Of a DNA stretch of 64,000 nucleotides, positions 1 to 12,603 are shown piece by piece. Source of the stretch: Pelodera strongyloides (taxonomy: Eukaryota > Nematoda > Chromadorea > Rhabditida > Rhabditidae); the NCBI GenBank assembly GCA_036852015.1, contig JAANDG010000021.1, forward strand, positions 496,001 through 560,000, written 5' to 3'. Position 1 is the stretch's first letter, and the number at the start of each line of letters is the position of its first letter. The notes under the pieces are model-generated. The model did not search any database and was not told where the DNA came from. It worked only from the letters and a program-made list of their open reading frames with translations. A program made the translations under genes and the position numbers.

Positions 1-61
1 ACCATTCATCATTACTCAAAAATTTTCATTGTCAACGTAATAACGAAAAATTATATAATTA

Positions 62-232
62 TTAAAGCGAAATACTAGCCCCTTTGGAAAATTTGCATAT
101 GATAAGCAAATCCTATGTATCCTATGCTAATTTTGCACGATTGTCCACGGAAATCGTGCAAAATTAGCATAGGATACATAGGATTTGCTTATCATATTCA
201 AATTTTTCAAAGGGGCTAGTATTTCGCTTTAA
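62..232. mobile_element. TTAA MITE, AAAGCGAAATAC foldback family, copy 1
   Basis: Near-perfect palindrome flanked by TTAA on both sides, with ends AAAGCGAAATACTAGCCCC and its complement. The arms are about 80 bp with a short centre. It lies in sequence just beyond the leftmost DOCK exon. Non-coding and presumably mobilised in trans by a TTAA-targeting transposase (piggyBac/Kolobok class is an inference). Confidence 0.85.
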
Positions 233-270
233 TATATTAATTACAACGATGAGCGGAAAAATTTTCTTAC

Positions 271-1963
271 CTTCACCACCTTGACAATCAACTTCTGTGC
301 ACTCCGTTCTTCGGGATACGGCGGCGCGCTTCGTTTTTCAATCACTTCTGCCTAAACCAAAGAGAAACTCACAAAAGAAGAGGAACTAAACACATTTTGA
401 ACTTCGAAAAGTCATTGCACACATAAAGTTTACAACAAAAGCAAGCCAACTAAAAGTCGCATGGCAGACGGTTTGTGTCACGTACGCTGGAGCACAATAC
501 AATACGATACAAGCAAGGGGGTGTATTTGCCTAGCATGTTCTGCGCTTCACGACTCACGAACCACGAACCACGCGCCATTCCGCTTTACGCATTAAAAAC
601 AAACAAGCCCCACCTCAGTTTGTGGTGGCAGTAGATTGACTAGAGATGTTTGTCGTCCAGAAGCTCTTCTCGTCTCATTCGCTTGGTCCATTTGTTGCCA
701 ACCAACATGCTCGATTACACCTTAATTAAAGAAAATTGTACTCATTGTATTAGCGCGACTGGAACTGAACACCGATGCGATTACAGTACCTATCACTCTC
801 TCAGCTAGAGTGGGGTTTCCCAGTGAATACACTGAGAACTTCAGAGAAAAATCATGATAAGATTACAAGATTCCAAGTCCCCATTGAATAGAAAAGACCT
901 CACATATCATTGATTATCATTACGACTTACGACGTACAAACGCATATTGGCTTTAGCTAGGTAACCACCAACTAATTTTACATGGATATTAGCCCCTTTC
1001 AACAAAATTCGATAAATAATAAATATAATTCCAACAAGTCTGTGGAATGCTCAGTTGCGGCAATTGTGTCCAACAGAAGCCCATCCTATTCTAAAGCACT
1101 AAAGGGTTTCCAAGTATGGTGGAAATTTACAGTGTTTTGGAACTACACGAGAAATTTATGCAAGTTTCGTGCAGAAATACGGTAGTATTGACAGAATCAC
1201 ACCGAATTTTTGGGATACTTGGAAACCCCATACAGCGCAAACACAATTCACAAATTCAATAAACATAATTACAATTACATACATGGTACTGTCGGATCTG
1301 GTTGTGACAACTGTAATCGGGGTTCCGATGACGTTCCATCAGCACTGCCCATTGTCCCAGTTGATATTGTAGACGCATACGAATTACGCTTCGAGTCCTA
1401 AAAACAAGAAAATAAATAAGGGAAAAGAATACTAGAGAAGGAATATTAAATTTTTCACCGCAGTCAAATACTTAAAGCGAAATACCGGCCACTTTTTGAA
1501 ACGCATCGTGAATAACTGAATTCTTACGTATTTATGCTAATTTGATCGAATTTAGCTCGATTTTTTATTCTAATTTATGTTCATTCGCATAAGCTGCTTA
1601 AGAATGGTGGTCGACTCGATGTGTCTCAAAAAGGGGCCGGTATTTCGCTTTAAAGAAAATAAACGTTGGATGCATAATAATTTCTCACTATAGGTTCGAC
1701 ACAGTGGAAATTGTCATGCGTAGCTACGAAAAAAGGCGCTTTGTACTTTGTATACGACAAGGTCAATAAGTTTTTGCTGGCCGCAATGACAAACTCACTC
1801 AAGCGAATGTTAACTGCACTACACTACACCAAACAGGTTAGCAATAACAAGCAATGTCATCTAAACAAGATGGATGGAACTTGGTTGATAGTTTATAGTA
1901 ACCCGCATAAAAGATCCCAAAACAATAAACGTTACAAATTGTTTAGTAATAATAATAATTAAT

Positions 1964-2046
<83 letters not shown>

Positions 2047-5000
2047 GACTACATAAATGGCCTAGCTATACGTAAAGTGTAGAGACGTATGAAAGTACTC
2101 TTTATGACAAAAAACATGATACACTAGAGTAGAGAAAGCGCCACAATGAAATGCGATATGCTAAGGCTTGGTCATGGTCAGCTGCTAATTTTCAATTTGT
2201 TTGCGGACAGACAAGGCCAACTGGTCCAAAGATCAGCCTTTCAATCCTGTCATTGGAGAAGTCAGGCTTTACTATTGGTATGGTTTAAATCCCGCGTCAT
2301 TGATGTAGCTGTATCTGAGTGCTAGCGTAATGTTATCCATACTTTTATACCCGCTGGTTCTATTATACCAACACTATTATAGCGATACCGGCCGGATTTT
2401 GAAACACATCGAGCACACCAGCATTCTTATGCCGCTTACGCAAATTAACATAAATTTAAAAAAATCGAGCAAATTAGCATAAATACATAAGAATTCAGCT
2501 GTCCGCTACGCGTTTCAAAAACCGGCCGTTATTTCGCTTTAAACTTGGTGCTTGGCGTTCTTAATTCTTAGCACCAGTTGCACTGTGAATGATATTTTGA
2601 TTTTGCGTTCTCTGCTCTTTGCTCACAAAAAACATGATCAGAAAGTGAAAAATTTTAGTTTAATATATACAATTTATTGCAAATTTCACTGTAGACCAAC
2701 AAGGAATCATAGTAGACACTGCAATGCAAATTATGTAAAATCGACATACCTCACATTCCACAACACTAGCGCTCCTCGCCATACGCTCAGCTCGGCTCGA
2801 GTCACCCTAAATAGCAAACGCATAATTACGCCGTAGTTTAGAAAGTTTAAAACCGTTGTATCTACTTTGCGACATTTGCATATGATACGAATATCCATGT
2901 ATCCTAGTTAATTTGGTGCTGGAAGTTTCGGGGGCACCAAAAATTTTCAAAGGATACATAGCAAATTCGTATCGTATGCAAATTTCAAGACAATACGGCT
3001 TGCAAAATGACACTGCCACTGGAGAAATACATGCCCATGCATTGCATGCAATTTCTGTTACCATGAGGAATAAGAGGCAAAAAATAACAAAAAAAGATAA
3101 GGGGTAAGTTTCCAGAAGAATGACAAAAAAATCAGCTGATTAGCGCACCTCATATACATGTCTCGGGGCTGTCCTCGCCACGATAGGTCTTTCAATCAGC
3201 ATACGAACAAATGCATCACCGCTTCCAAACTGTTGATATCTTCTTTGCACCAATGAGAACTGATCATTCAGTGACGAAAGCACATCGCGAACATGTGGGT
3301 CGACTTGAGCACTAAAAAAATAATTATTAATTTTATTCAAAATACTATGTCCATCGTTGTGACTATATATTGGAATTTTCGGCAGACAAATGACTGCTGT
3401 TTGCAGTTTCCTTATGTCCTGATTATAAAAAAATCAAAACTACGTTCGCAAATTGCGAATTGCGACACCAACGATAATAAAATAAAGAACAATGATGGTG
3501 ATGGTTTATTAATATTTATGCAAAAAATATAAGAAATTAAATGATAGCTGCTAAGCTGCTTATTCATCACTAGGGACCATTACTAGGGACTGGGGACTGC
3601 TTATTCATTACTAGGGACTGATTATTCATTACTGGAAGGGCAAAATATCGAAGAGCTTACTTATTGAAATCGACGTCAATCGGTGGCTCGACTGTGTTGG
3701 ATTCTCTCTGAACAACACGAACCTCCACATCATCGGCAGGGAATTCGCTCACTCTAGAAAATATATCAATAACAATAACAAAATAATACACTGACTTTGT
3801 GCTTCGCATAAGCTCTGGACATGTATCGTATATAAAGTCTAACACTCCGGGTGCCTTAACAATTCTTTCCCGCGGTTATTGGAAATTAATATATTTGAAT
3901 GAAGCATAGCATAATAGCATCTAGCATCGGGTTTAAGCAGAAAATTAAGCAAAAATCATAAAGTGCTGCAAGGTCCGGAAACCCCCGTATAACAACCAAA
4001 AAGGAGCCACAACAAACTGCATTTACTTTACAAATTTTTCCGTGCCGTGCTCAGGGCCGAGGGCGCCTTCAGGATACGGAATAACAAACAACGTCTCTTC
4101 TCTGAAAGTAGTTCGGGGTGGCCGGTCGGAGACGTTTTTCCTTTCCACAGTACTTCCGGGAGCACATATATGTTTGACGGTTGAGGAACATAAATGGCTC
4201 TGTGCCGTGTGAGTGTGCCCACAGGCCAAATGTCCATGAGCATGAGCGTACTGAGGAAAGGAATTACATTTCCGACCAGTCATCCCGAACTACTTTTGAA
4301 ACGTTTTTTTTTGCTCAGAATTCGGTATCCCGAACCCCTTAACACTTAACGATAATTGCTAAAAAAAAATGGATAAAACCAAAACTCACTTCCGAGGACT
4401 GGCCACCGAGTTTGATATGTCGTATAACGTAGACGTTTTACGTTGACACAGAATATCCTCCAAATCAATCGGATCACACACATCCACGAGCGTTAACTAA
4501 AATAAAAATCGTAAGACAAATAACTAAAGATCGTACTGCAACGACCGAGTCGAACCGGAAGCTCTTATACAAAAACAAGTAAAAATTTCATCACGATCAC
4601 ACTTATCGCCAAAAAAAGTAGATGTGGTTTGCTCCTGTCCCCAATAGTATACAAATTTTCCAGACACGGCTCAACCAACAATCTCTTACATCTATTCTAC
4701 GAAACTGCCCGATTTTTTGGTCAAATTATTTGGCTTTTCGTATTTACCATTTTGCTTTACACGGAACTATATAGTATTTGTACTTATTCAGAATGTTAAA
4801 ATGTTACTCAAGCGGATCATACCGTTACCATAGATGAGGCAGCTGCATCCGTAGTTGTTGTATCGACGGAAGTTGGGTGAATCATTAGACTTCCAGTCAT
4901 CACATGACGCCGAACATCGGCAGCCGTCATTCTTAAAAAATAAGCGCAAAATTAAAAAAAAATGAAAAGTAGGAGAACGCGAGGGAAAGCAATGCGAAAA

Positions 5001-5070
5001 AAAACCCAAAAAGATAAACCAACCTATTTTTACGGCCAACAAAGGCACGTTGTGAGCCTAGATTACTCAT
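271..5070 (-). CDS. DOCK6/7/8-like guanine-nucleotide exchange factor, N-terminal exons (5' end of gene; runs off left edge)
   Basis: Seven minus-strand exons can be traced by GT/AG sites and reading phase: 5070-5024 (start ATG), 4931-4829, 4496-4390, 4250-4032, 3753-3661, 3311-3149 and 351-271. Every junction keeps phase. The product has the landmarks of the zizimin-related DOCK N-terminus in order: RAFVGRKNRMTAADVRRHV at the start, DPIDLEDIL, EFPADDVEV, DPHVRDVL, then AQKLIVKVVK where DOCK6/7/8 have a similar RLLVK stretch before the C2-like region. Family members are large (about 2000 residues) GEFs for Rac/Cdc42 at the plasma membrane, so only the first 350 or so residues are here. The fourth exon (73 codons) has no counterpart I recall in the family; skipping it also keeps frame. 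Introns are full of MITEs; the last one is 2.8 kb. The identification is from remembered family motifs, not a search. Confidence 0.82.
1472..1653. mobile_element. TTAA MITE, AAAGCGAAATAC family, copy 2
   Basis: TTAA flanks and ends AAAGCGAAATACCGGCC at both termini in inverted orientation. The interior is more diverged than copy 1. It lies in the large last visible intron of the DOCK-like gene. Confidence 0.8.
1936..2044. repeat. (AAT)n microsatellite
   Basis: About 110 bp of AAT/ATA triplets with a few AATT interruptions, intronic in the DOCK-like gene. Confidence 0.95.
2377..2542. mobile_element. TTAA MITE, AAAGCGAAATAC family, copy 3
   Basis: Diverged third copy: the left end AGCGATACCGGCCGGATTTTG is matched by the right end in inverted orientation, ending CGCTTTAA. 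The left TTAA has mutated to TTAT. The interior shares the AAATTAGCATAAATACATAAG stretch with the other copies. Confidence 0.7.
2876..2995. repeat. short foldback (GATACGAAT... arms)
   Basis: Imperfect inverted repeat: GCATATGATACGAAT near 2877 pairs with ATTCGTATCGTATGC near 2966. The core resembles the central CCTATGTATCCTA part of the first MITE, so it is probably a relic of a related element. The flanks are too decayed to give a target duplication. Confidence 0.5.
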
Positions 5071-5245
5071 GATCGATGTGAATTTGAGCGGTGAGACACC
5101 ATATGCTTATTAGGCCTGAAAATACAATGGTCAAGTTGCGTGATAAAGCAATACAGTGCAAAAGTGAACAAAAAACTAAGAATATAAACAAGCAAACAAA
5201 AACAACCAAACCAGCGATCGCGAGCAAAGCGCGCCGGCGAGCGAT

Positions 5246-5385
5246 TTAGGGCGCGTTTAGGCCGCATTCGAGATGGACATTTCCGGAAAAGAAAAAGAAA
5301 ACTTTTGGTTCGAGATGGATTTCACCAGAAAACGGCCGAAAACGCAGTTTTTTTCTTTCTTTCGGCCATCTTAACGCGCCCTAAA
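5246..5385. mobile_element. short foldback element, AGGGCGCGTT ends
   Basis: Ends TTTAGGGCGCGTTTAGGCC and GGCCATCTTAACGCGCCCTAAA are inverted copies; 140 bp, non-coding. It lies just upstream of the DOCK start codon and shares its ends with the element at 14410-14595. Confidence 0.65.
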
Positions 5386-6815
5386 AATTCAATAAAAATC
5401 AAAAATGTGTCGTATTTGTTGTAATAGTTCTCACATATGTGGAGTAACTACGGTAAGCAATACGCGATACTAAGCATAAAGCTGTGCGCCAAGGCAACGA
5501 TAATAAGAGATATGGTAAGCGAGCCTATACATAGACAATATGCCATGCTATAAGAAAAAAGCATATTATTGAACGCTGAAATATAATTACGACACCTTTG
5601 ATCAGATAAAAGCTCTAGTAAATTCACAGAACACGAAATATTTGCCGAAACTACCGAAAACCCGTCGTTTGTACGTCACCAAATGGTTTTCACCGAACAA
5701 ACACATTTGGTGGCTGGTTAATGACCATTTGCAAAAAAAACAGGGGGCCGCTACCAAATGGGTTTCTCCTTTCCCTCACTAAGAACCGGTGAGTTGCGCG
5801 CGGCACAAGTTTGGCGCACAAAATGCGGTGCTTGCGCCCCGCAACATTTTCGCACCTTTTCCGTACCGTTTTTGGGGGGTTTTTCCACCTCCGAGAGCAA
5901 TTAGAAATTTATATATTTGAGTGAAGCATGGTGTTTTATTGACAACGGTCTATCACTAAGCTAAGCAAACCACCTCCAACCACTTCCATTTACGCATGGA
6001 ATGTATACCCTGTTCTGGACAGTTAATTAATAAGGACACCGCGTGAAATCGACCAAAGATCCAGACCGTAATATATAATTGCATAGAAGAGACAGTGCAG
6101 ATTCAGTAACGCAATTACTGAAGTGCAAAATTCGCGACGAGCCAACAAGTACATAAAGTTGTACATAAATACATTGTACATAAAGTTTGTAACATAGTTT
6201 AAAACACACTGTTTAAATACATCACTTGGCGCATAAGCACAACCAAATCTGTTCAGAAATCACTAGTACTGCAAATTATTTAAGTAACTCGGTTTGGGCT
6301 TTTGGGCCCCGAGTGATGATAAAAAACAAAGACCTGAAATAACATTAGTACGCTACCTGATCTCTAGGCGGGTATCCTTAAATCAGAGTACAAGAGATCC
6401 AAGTTCGGAATCCTCCTCGTATGGCCAAGATTTGAGATAACTGAATCAACGAGATTAGACATAAAACACGACGCGGTACATAAACAATGATTAATAGGCT
6501 AGCTAGCATAGTACAGGAAAAGTAAGTGAGAAAAATGCATTCATAAAGCAAAAACATCGACATAGGAATTGAATTCAATATTTGCAAGGGAAAATCCACA
6601 AGCTTGAAACAATCGAATACAGTTTTTGAATAAATGTTAAAAGTTTATTAAAGAATGACATGCGGAAACTTTAAACATAAATATTATGGGAATGAGCAAG
6701 GTAAAACATTGTGAGATCTCAAGTTGAGCGTAACAGTGACAAAAGAATAAGTGGAACGAGGGAAGCAACCAAAAGGGCTACATCATAAACTAGCAACAGA
6801 TACTAAAATGTTTAA
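5386..6815. other. stretch without a supported gene
   Basis: I see only short, uncorroborated ORFs here. A GC-richer patch near 5780-5880 (GAGTTGCGCGCGGCACAA) resembles one at 16360-16500 and is a dispersed repeat. No splice-consistent exon chain was found. Confidence 0.5.
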
Positions 6816-6830
6816 ATAACATTTAAATAT

Positions 6831-7677
6831 TTATTTTTGTGTCTGGCTAGTAGCATCCGTCTGAAAATAAAAACCGGATTGTGTGTGGAGGATTTTATGC
6901 TGACTACTCTCAAATGCGTTCTAGAAACCCATGTTACGCTATAATTATATATTTTTTGCTGTTTTCCGTACTGAGTGGAGGAAGGGAAGTCATGGAACAA
7001 CCGAAAGCATGCATATTATTGCGACCAGGCAGATGTTCACTTTATCCTTGATCTCATAATACTATCTTACATTCCCTCATTGTTCTTGTTTTGTTTCATA
7101 ACTTACTGTTTGTCTTTCGGGTATAAAAACCTACCTATTCGTTTTCCTGCTCCTGCGAGCGGGAGCGCTTTATTTGCATGCTTTTTTATGTGTGCACAAA
7201 GTATTTATATACAATTAAAATAATGTCATTTTCTTGAAATAAGTCCCGATAAAAAAATAATAAACATATACCGTTACCTTGCGGTCTTTTCCGTCACCAT
7301 TGCACATATGCGTCGCGCACCTATGAAGAATCCTACACCAAGTATGATAAGCTCCGTAACAACCTGAAATGTGTTATTAAAATATCACTACTTTATGCAC
7401 ACATACAATCAACCAGATATAACATGAATCAAGTACATGGAACAAGTGCGGAAGGGTTTTTTCATTAAAAGTGTTTTCGAGTGTATCTCAATTTGCGCCG
7501 TAATTTTGCTGCTTGCGAGGGCCGTGACCTAGGTTCGATTTTAGGTTCCATTAATTATTTATTGGCTCATTTAAACTCTAACTCACTCTGACATGTTACT
7601 GAGGGCTCCGTGAAGTTGATGATCATTCCGCATCCAGTACACACTATCAGCCTTCTTGGATTCTGTCCGTCCATTCT
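6831..7677 (-). CDS. small spliced gene, cysteine-rich (or alternatively single-pass membrane) protein
   Basis: Three minus-strand exons with good splice sites: 7677-7587 (AG, then an ATG three bases in at 7674), 7363-7278 and 6860 leftwards. Two frames stay open. Starting at the ATG, phases agree and give about 67 residues ending at 6831, with a zinc-finger-like spacing: CTGC, TCQSC, then H-x2-C and further C. In the other frame the middle exon encodes a hydrophobic segment (ELIILGVGFFIGARRICAMV) followed by a basic tail, stopping near 6816. The cysteine-rich frame is favoured because it alone follows from an in-exon ATG with matching phase. I do not recognise the protein. Confidence 0.4.
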
Positions 7678-7799
7678 CTAAGAAATTATATAATGGAGAA
7701 AAGTAAGAAAATTCGTTTGTACGACCCAAACATTCGTCTTCTAAGAATGGCGACACAGAAAAAAACCAATAGACAATCAATAATTTTTTTTCTCAAAGC

Positions 7800-8960
7800 C
7801 AGAAGGCCAAAAGTCGCCTTACGAGTCAAGATGAGGGCTAGGGCCCTCCGATCAATACTGCGCCCAATCGAAAGTTAAGTTGAATGGACAAATTTAAAAA
7901 ATCTGTATCAATCGATAAGGGACAGCACATGCAAAAATGAGTGGTGGAATTGAAGAAGACAATACTACCCCCGCCCCGTCTTCACAAAATACTACCCCAT
8001 TCTAGAGGGGTAGTGTTATTCAATGGTGGGGTAGTCATATTCAATTGGTGAAAGTAGTATTTTGTAATTAGAAGAACAAGTAGAGAAAGGGGAGAAAAAG
8101 CCAATGGGTGGGGGGGGGGGGGGGGGGGGGTAATATTTTTGTAAGAAGAAGGGGTAGTATTTTCACATGTAGGTGGTAGTATGATTCAAGATTACCAGTA
8201 ACAATGAAGAATACTACCCGACTGAAGAATGATACTCAATTTTGAAATATACTGCCCCAAATGTATGGGGTAGCATTTTCTAACATGCAAAGTACTACCC
8301 CACCATTGAAGAACTGTACCCCTTTTGACATTTTATCACCCCAGTCAAGGGGTAGTAAATTGTAAGAAAGGGGCAGTGTTCTTCAATGGTGGACTAGAGG
8401 TCTTCTACAGATGTGTAGTGTTCTTCAATGGTGGGGTAGTTCAATACAATTCAATTCAAGATTACCTAGGGTTTGAAATCACTACGCCACCATTGAAGAA
8501 CACTATCCCTCTATAGAAGAACACACTGGGGAAACTCGGTCGAGGTGCCGCACCTGTACGTCACGGAAAAGGAGAGCGGCACCAGCTTGGCTCTAGTTTT
8601 GGGAGTTTGGTGGGGGTCAGAAAAAGTGTGGGTGCGGCATAGGTGTAGGGCGTAAAACTCGTCGGGAAAAGCTCAAAACCACCATCCAAATATATGCAGT
8701 GTTTCCGAAACTAGCATATCTTTATAATACGTTTTTGATTTTGACCATATACCTAATATTCAAATACCGATGGTGGTATGGCTACGAGATCAATACCACC
8801 GTCTAAATTTACGCAGTATGCTAATTCGGATGGCGGTTTCGTCGGTCAGGGTGTCAACGAGTTTATGCAATGCATAAGTGGCAAACTGGAGCTGGGGTGC
8901 GACACAGGTGCCAAACTGGCGCGCCGATTTAGTGCACATTAGTACGCGATAGAGAGTAAA
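7800..8960. repeat. GGGGTAGT-rich degenerate repeat region with poly(G)
   Basis: Multiple direct and inverted copies of the phrase TTCTTCAATGGTGGGGTAGT between 7965 and 8520, with an uninterrupted run of about 20 G near 8110. The adjoining 8530-8930 has GGTGCGGC/GCACC-rich sequence resembling 11730-12010, so the two regions look like parts of one repeat family. A unit of the roughly 125-bp repeat described at 12065 lies at its left edge. Confidence 0.6.
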
Positions 8961-9368
8961 ATCGGTCTATACAGTGAATGCTCATTTTTTCGCTACGGCA
9001 TCACTGTGCATTTTCTTTTAAATTATTAGTTTCTTTTGTTTTGTTTTTGCCAGAATTAAGTTGAATTTGAGTAGTATTCGTTAAAAAGTGTCTGGTACAG
9101 TAGACAGTCAGTCGCATACGGTACAAAAATGCACAATGCGTTCGAAAGTAAATAAATCAAATTCTTGAGATCCAAAATACTTCTTTTCTCTTTTGACATT
9201 TATTTTCGCATTGTTTTTATCCGCAATTTAGCTTCTAATAAGAAATGACGCCCATCCGCATTTTATGTATAACGATTTGACCTTTAGGTTTATTGAAAAC
9301 AAATAGATTTTTTTCTTTATTGTGCCTTTGTTTATTTATTATTTATTTAATTATTTAATAACATTAGT

Positions 9369-9686
9369 TCAATTGCAGACACCTTTGCTGGACAGAAACG
9401 CCGGGGAAACCTTCACTTTTTGTGGACGAGTGCGAGTTTTTATAACATTACTTTTCGCCATTTGTTTTGTTTCCCGTTTGCTAATCAAATATGGAGCTTT
9501 ACCGGTAACCTGGAACGCCGGCCGCATAATTTTAGCATAAATTTTCTGAGTCGTCGAGGTAACGTCTACATGGTACCATATTATATTCTTTTCTCCATAT
9601 CTCCACCTTTTTACAGTGAATTTTAGCCCAGAACGGATTCCCTGCGCAGCCACTGGTCGGCTAGTTGCAATTGACAAAGGGAACAA
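9369..9686 (-). CDS. open frame of unknown status, basic protein
   Basis: A 105-codon minus-strand frame, unusually long for this stop-rich region. It is rich in K/R (e.g. LKFTVKRWRYGEK, KRETKQMAKS) and ends in a stop at 9369. A possible splice acceptor (CGCAG) lies inside its N-terminal part, so it could be a terminal exon. No domain is recognised and an overlapping plus-strand frame is also open, so it may be chance. Confidence 0.2.
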   Translation of the reverse strand: MFPLSIATSRPVAAQGIRSGLKFTVKRWRYGEKNIIWYHVDVTSTTQKIYAKIMRPAFQVTGKAPYLISKRETKQMAKSNVIKTRTRPQKVKVSPAFLSSKGVCN

Positions 9687-10057
9687 AATCCAAACATGAA
9701 AGGAAAGTGAGTTAGATTATTTGCACGCTATTGATTAAACTAATTAAGATGTTCCACTTTATGCTTACCGTATTAAGGGGACGGAACTCGTTAACATTGT
9801 TTCGCTTAAAGTGGAGCGAAAATGCAAAATTTCAGGATGTTTTCACTTTTTCGCAATGATTTCGTGACGCCCCATTGTCATCAGGTTGAGTATGTGCCAG
9901 CCCAGCTCAACCTCTCCTCTCCGCGATCCGTAAACTTTAAATTGTAGCTATTCTAGTGTATGATCACTGATCACAGACGGCCAATTTGGCAACATTAATA
10001 AGTTAATCTCTACATGTAGATTCTCTACATGCTACTGAATTATTTTTACTATTATAG

Positions 10058-10736
10058 TTCCCTTCGACCGCTTGCTGACGCGGAAAACGCTCGAGGACAA
10101 CTATACAATGACACTTCTTAACGAACGTCTTGACGTCTACGCCACCGCTCTGATTAGGCAAGGGCAAGGTACGTTCAGTTGCATTTGGTTTGGTATTGTG
10201 TTTTAGTAGAAGGTCTTATGGCGTGCTTGCGTTATGTTGTAGGCATGGTCATTCTAATTTTAAGGAGTTTTGTTGTGATTTTATTGTTTAAAGCCGAATA
10301 ACAGCCAGTTTCGAAACATATGGCTCACGCTCTTTAAGATTTTGTTTGATCCATGAAAAAATTCGAGACCAGCAGTACATGCAAGGGTAATCATCGAATT
10401 ATTTTTTAGATACGAAGAATCACTCGAATCTGAAGAAGACACGATCGCTTCGGCCTTTACTAGATATTCTGTAAGTTAATTTCGATGTTTTGCATCTCTG
10501 CTTTTTTTGTGAATGTGAAGCTAGTGGTGGTTCTTGGTTCTCACTGGCCCTGTTTCCTATACAATGTAAGTAACACCTAATACTAAATGTGGTCCACCAA
10601 GTGTATTATTTGTATTGTTTCGTCCAGGTTTGTATTGTTTCGTACCCGTTAGTTGGACTCCGTTAAGTTGCTCTATTGCAGATCACCGAGGGACGTTCAC
10701 CATTCTGCGCCTGACCGTCTTTGTACCAGAATTTGA
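10058..10736 (+). CDS. last three exons of a plus-strand host gene, product unknown
   Basis: Exons 10058-10168, 10410-10470 and 10682-10736 have AG/GT borders (TTATAG, GTACGT; TTTTAG, GTAAGT; TTGCAG) and keep phase throughout, ending in TGA. The encoded tail is about 73 residues, starting PFDRLLTRKTLEDNY and ending APDRLCTRI. It is not recognised and no upstream exon was found with confidence, so the gene start is missing. Introns are short (about 240 and 210 bp), unlike the MITE-stuffed DOCK introns. Confidence 0.55.
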
Positions 10737-10805
10737 AGAGGACCAAGACAGAAGTTTATAATTGCGGTACCATTAGCTAAAGTATCACTGAAACATGCAA
10801 CTTTT

Positions 10806-11219
10806 TTAAAGGCTCACGAGAATGAAGTGCTCAAATAGTTTCCTTTTTTCGAAGGATGATGGGTTTATCTTCCAGAAAACAAGCATTATGAGGCTCAGCG
10901 TTTTAGTTTGGAGGGATTAATTAATCTAAAGAACTCGAAGTCAAACAAAATAAGCTATCGTTTGCAAGGTAGATTTCCAAGTTAAACATGCAAATTTACA
11001 AGTCATTTTCAAGCCGTCACAAAATTTGCATGCCCACTATGGGAATCAACTATTTACTACGATTCAAAATTTTGATAGAATTCATGGGTTTATATTGATT
11101 TACTCCTTACAATCAAAAGCTTTTGCTTTGTAAAGCACGTCTTTCGGAATTTAATACCATCATCTTTCGATAAAAGGAAACTATTTCAGCACTTCATTCT
11201 CGTGAGCCTCCTCCTTTAA
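10806..11219. mobile_element. TTAA MITE, AGG..CTCACGAGA family
   Basis: TTAA-flanked, about 410 bp. Left end AAAGGCTCACGAGAATGAAG; right end is its complement with an extra AGGAGG step. The arms pair for about 60 bp with an AT-rich middle. Its ends relate to the nested MITEs at 59.5 and 58.9 kb. Confidence 0.75.
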
Positions 11220-12064
11220 TTATATGCAGCAAATCATTAGAAAAACCAGTAATACTCTCTAGAAACATCTTTGCAGCTTTACTTGCTGTATTTTGATTAT
11301 GTTGTCAATTGTTATGTGACATTTACTTGCTGTATGTTGATTATGTTGTCAATTGTTATCTGACAATCTGAGCTAATAGAGGGCGGCGGTTTAATACTAT
11401 TTTCAATTCTTGATTGTCGCTCAGAATTAGAATAATACTGACTGTTTTTTCACTTAATACTCTAACTTACGGGTTAACGTATTCGTAATGTCATGTTGCT
11501 CTGAAATTTTAATTATGTCTATACTATTTTGTTCCCCTAGGTATGAGTTTGCTAGCTAGTAGTCGCTCTCTTTTTTGACTAGAATTGTATTCATGTCGTA
11601 ATTATAACAGTGCCTTTTTTTATCAATGTTTTTGTTACTCGTGTATTTTCTTGTCGTATTATTACATTGAAGTAAAGTTTTTTTTGCTGAATTACCGCTT
11701 TATTTGTTTATTATGGTGCCTTTGTGAGGTGGGTGGGAGCGGGTAGCCCAGGGGGCGAGTACCCCCAGTGAAGTTTGTAGTCTTTAGTCTACTTTACCAG
11801 ATAGGCACCTCTGTCGCACCTATTGGCTCTGGTTTCGCACCAGCTGGGCACCTCTGGCGCACCTATTTCACGCCCGGTTGTTGTATCTTGGCACCAGATA
11901 AGCACCAGCCTGGCACTTGTACGGTACTATTCGGGCGCACCCCATTTTTTTTTTGGAGCGGCACCCCACCCAAACCTGGTGCGGCACTGGAGCCGAGTTT
12001 CGCGTTGCACTACCCCATATTAAATTTGGGTAATATTCTTCAGTGGGTTGGTATTCTTCATTTT
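11220..12064. other. stretch without a supported gene; GCACC-rich repeat
   Basis: 11275-11370 holds a short direct duplication (TTTACTTGCTGTATxTTGATTATGTTGTCAATTG). 11730-12010 is the GCACCTCTGGCGCACC-rich repeat shared with 8.5-8.9 kb. Open frames across it are low-complexity artefacts. Confidence 0.45.
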
Positions 12065-12600
12065 TACCAAAATGAGCTTAGAAGTCAAGATAGAGTCACG
12101 CCCTCCGATCAACATCGCTCAACTTCGAAAGAAAATTTAAACGATGAAATTCAAAAAAATAAATAAAATCAAATTCGACTGACAAACTATACAAATCGTA
12201 AAAATGAGCTTACTAGTCAAGCTAGTGACTCGAGTCTCGGGGCAACCTTGTTTTACTTCGAAAGCTAAGCTGAATGATAAACGGAAATCTACATCGATCG
12301 GTAAACTATTGAAATCGTAGCCTAGAAGTCGTGACAGAGCCTCGATCCCCATACGAATATTGCTCCATTTCGAAAGATAAGCCTAAGGATCAAGTCGATA
12401 CCGACCGATAAAATTTGGAAATCGAAAAATTCAACGTAGGAGACAAAGTGGAGAGTAGAAACGAGAAGCAAGTCCTCTGACCAAGATTACTTAACTTCGA
12501 TAGAAAAGTTGAACGGTCAAATTGAAAAAAATATATATAGGTAGATAAGCTGTAAAAAATAGCAAAAAAAACAGTTTCAAATGTTCGAGCATTAAGGCCG
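12065..12600 (+). repeat. degenerate tandem repeat, about 125-bp unit
   Basis: At least four diverged units share the order GTCAAGA.AGAG, CTCGATC, GCTCAACTTCGAAAGATAAG, then CGATCGATAAA and GAAATCG. Further single units are at about 7830-7930, 13315-13410 and 13485. Looks like an old satellite-like array broken by later insertions. Confidence 0.55.
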
Positions 12601-12603
12601 CCC

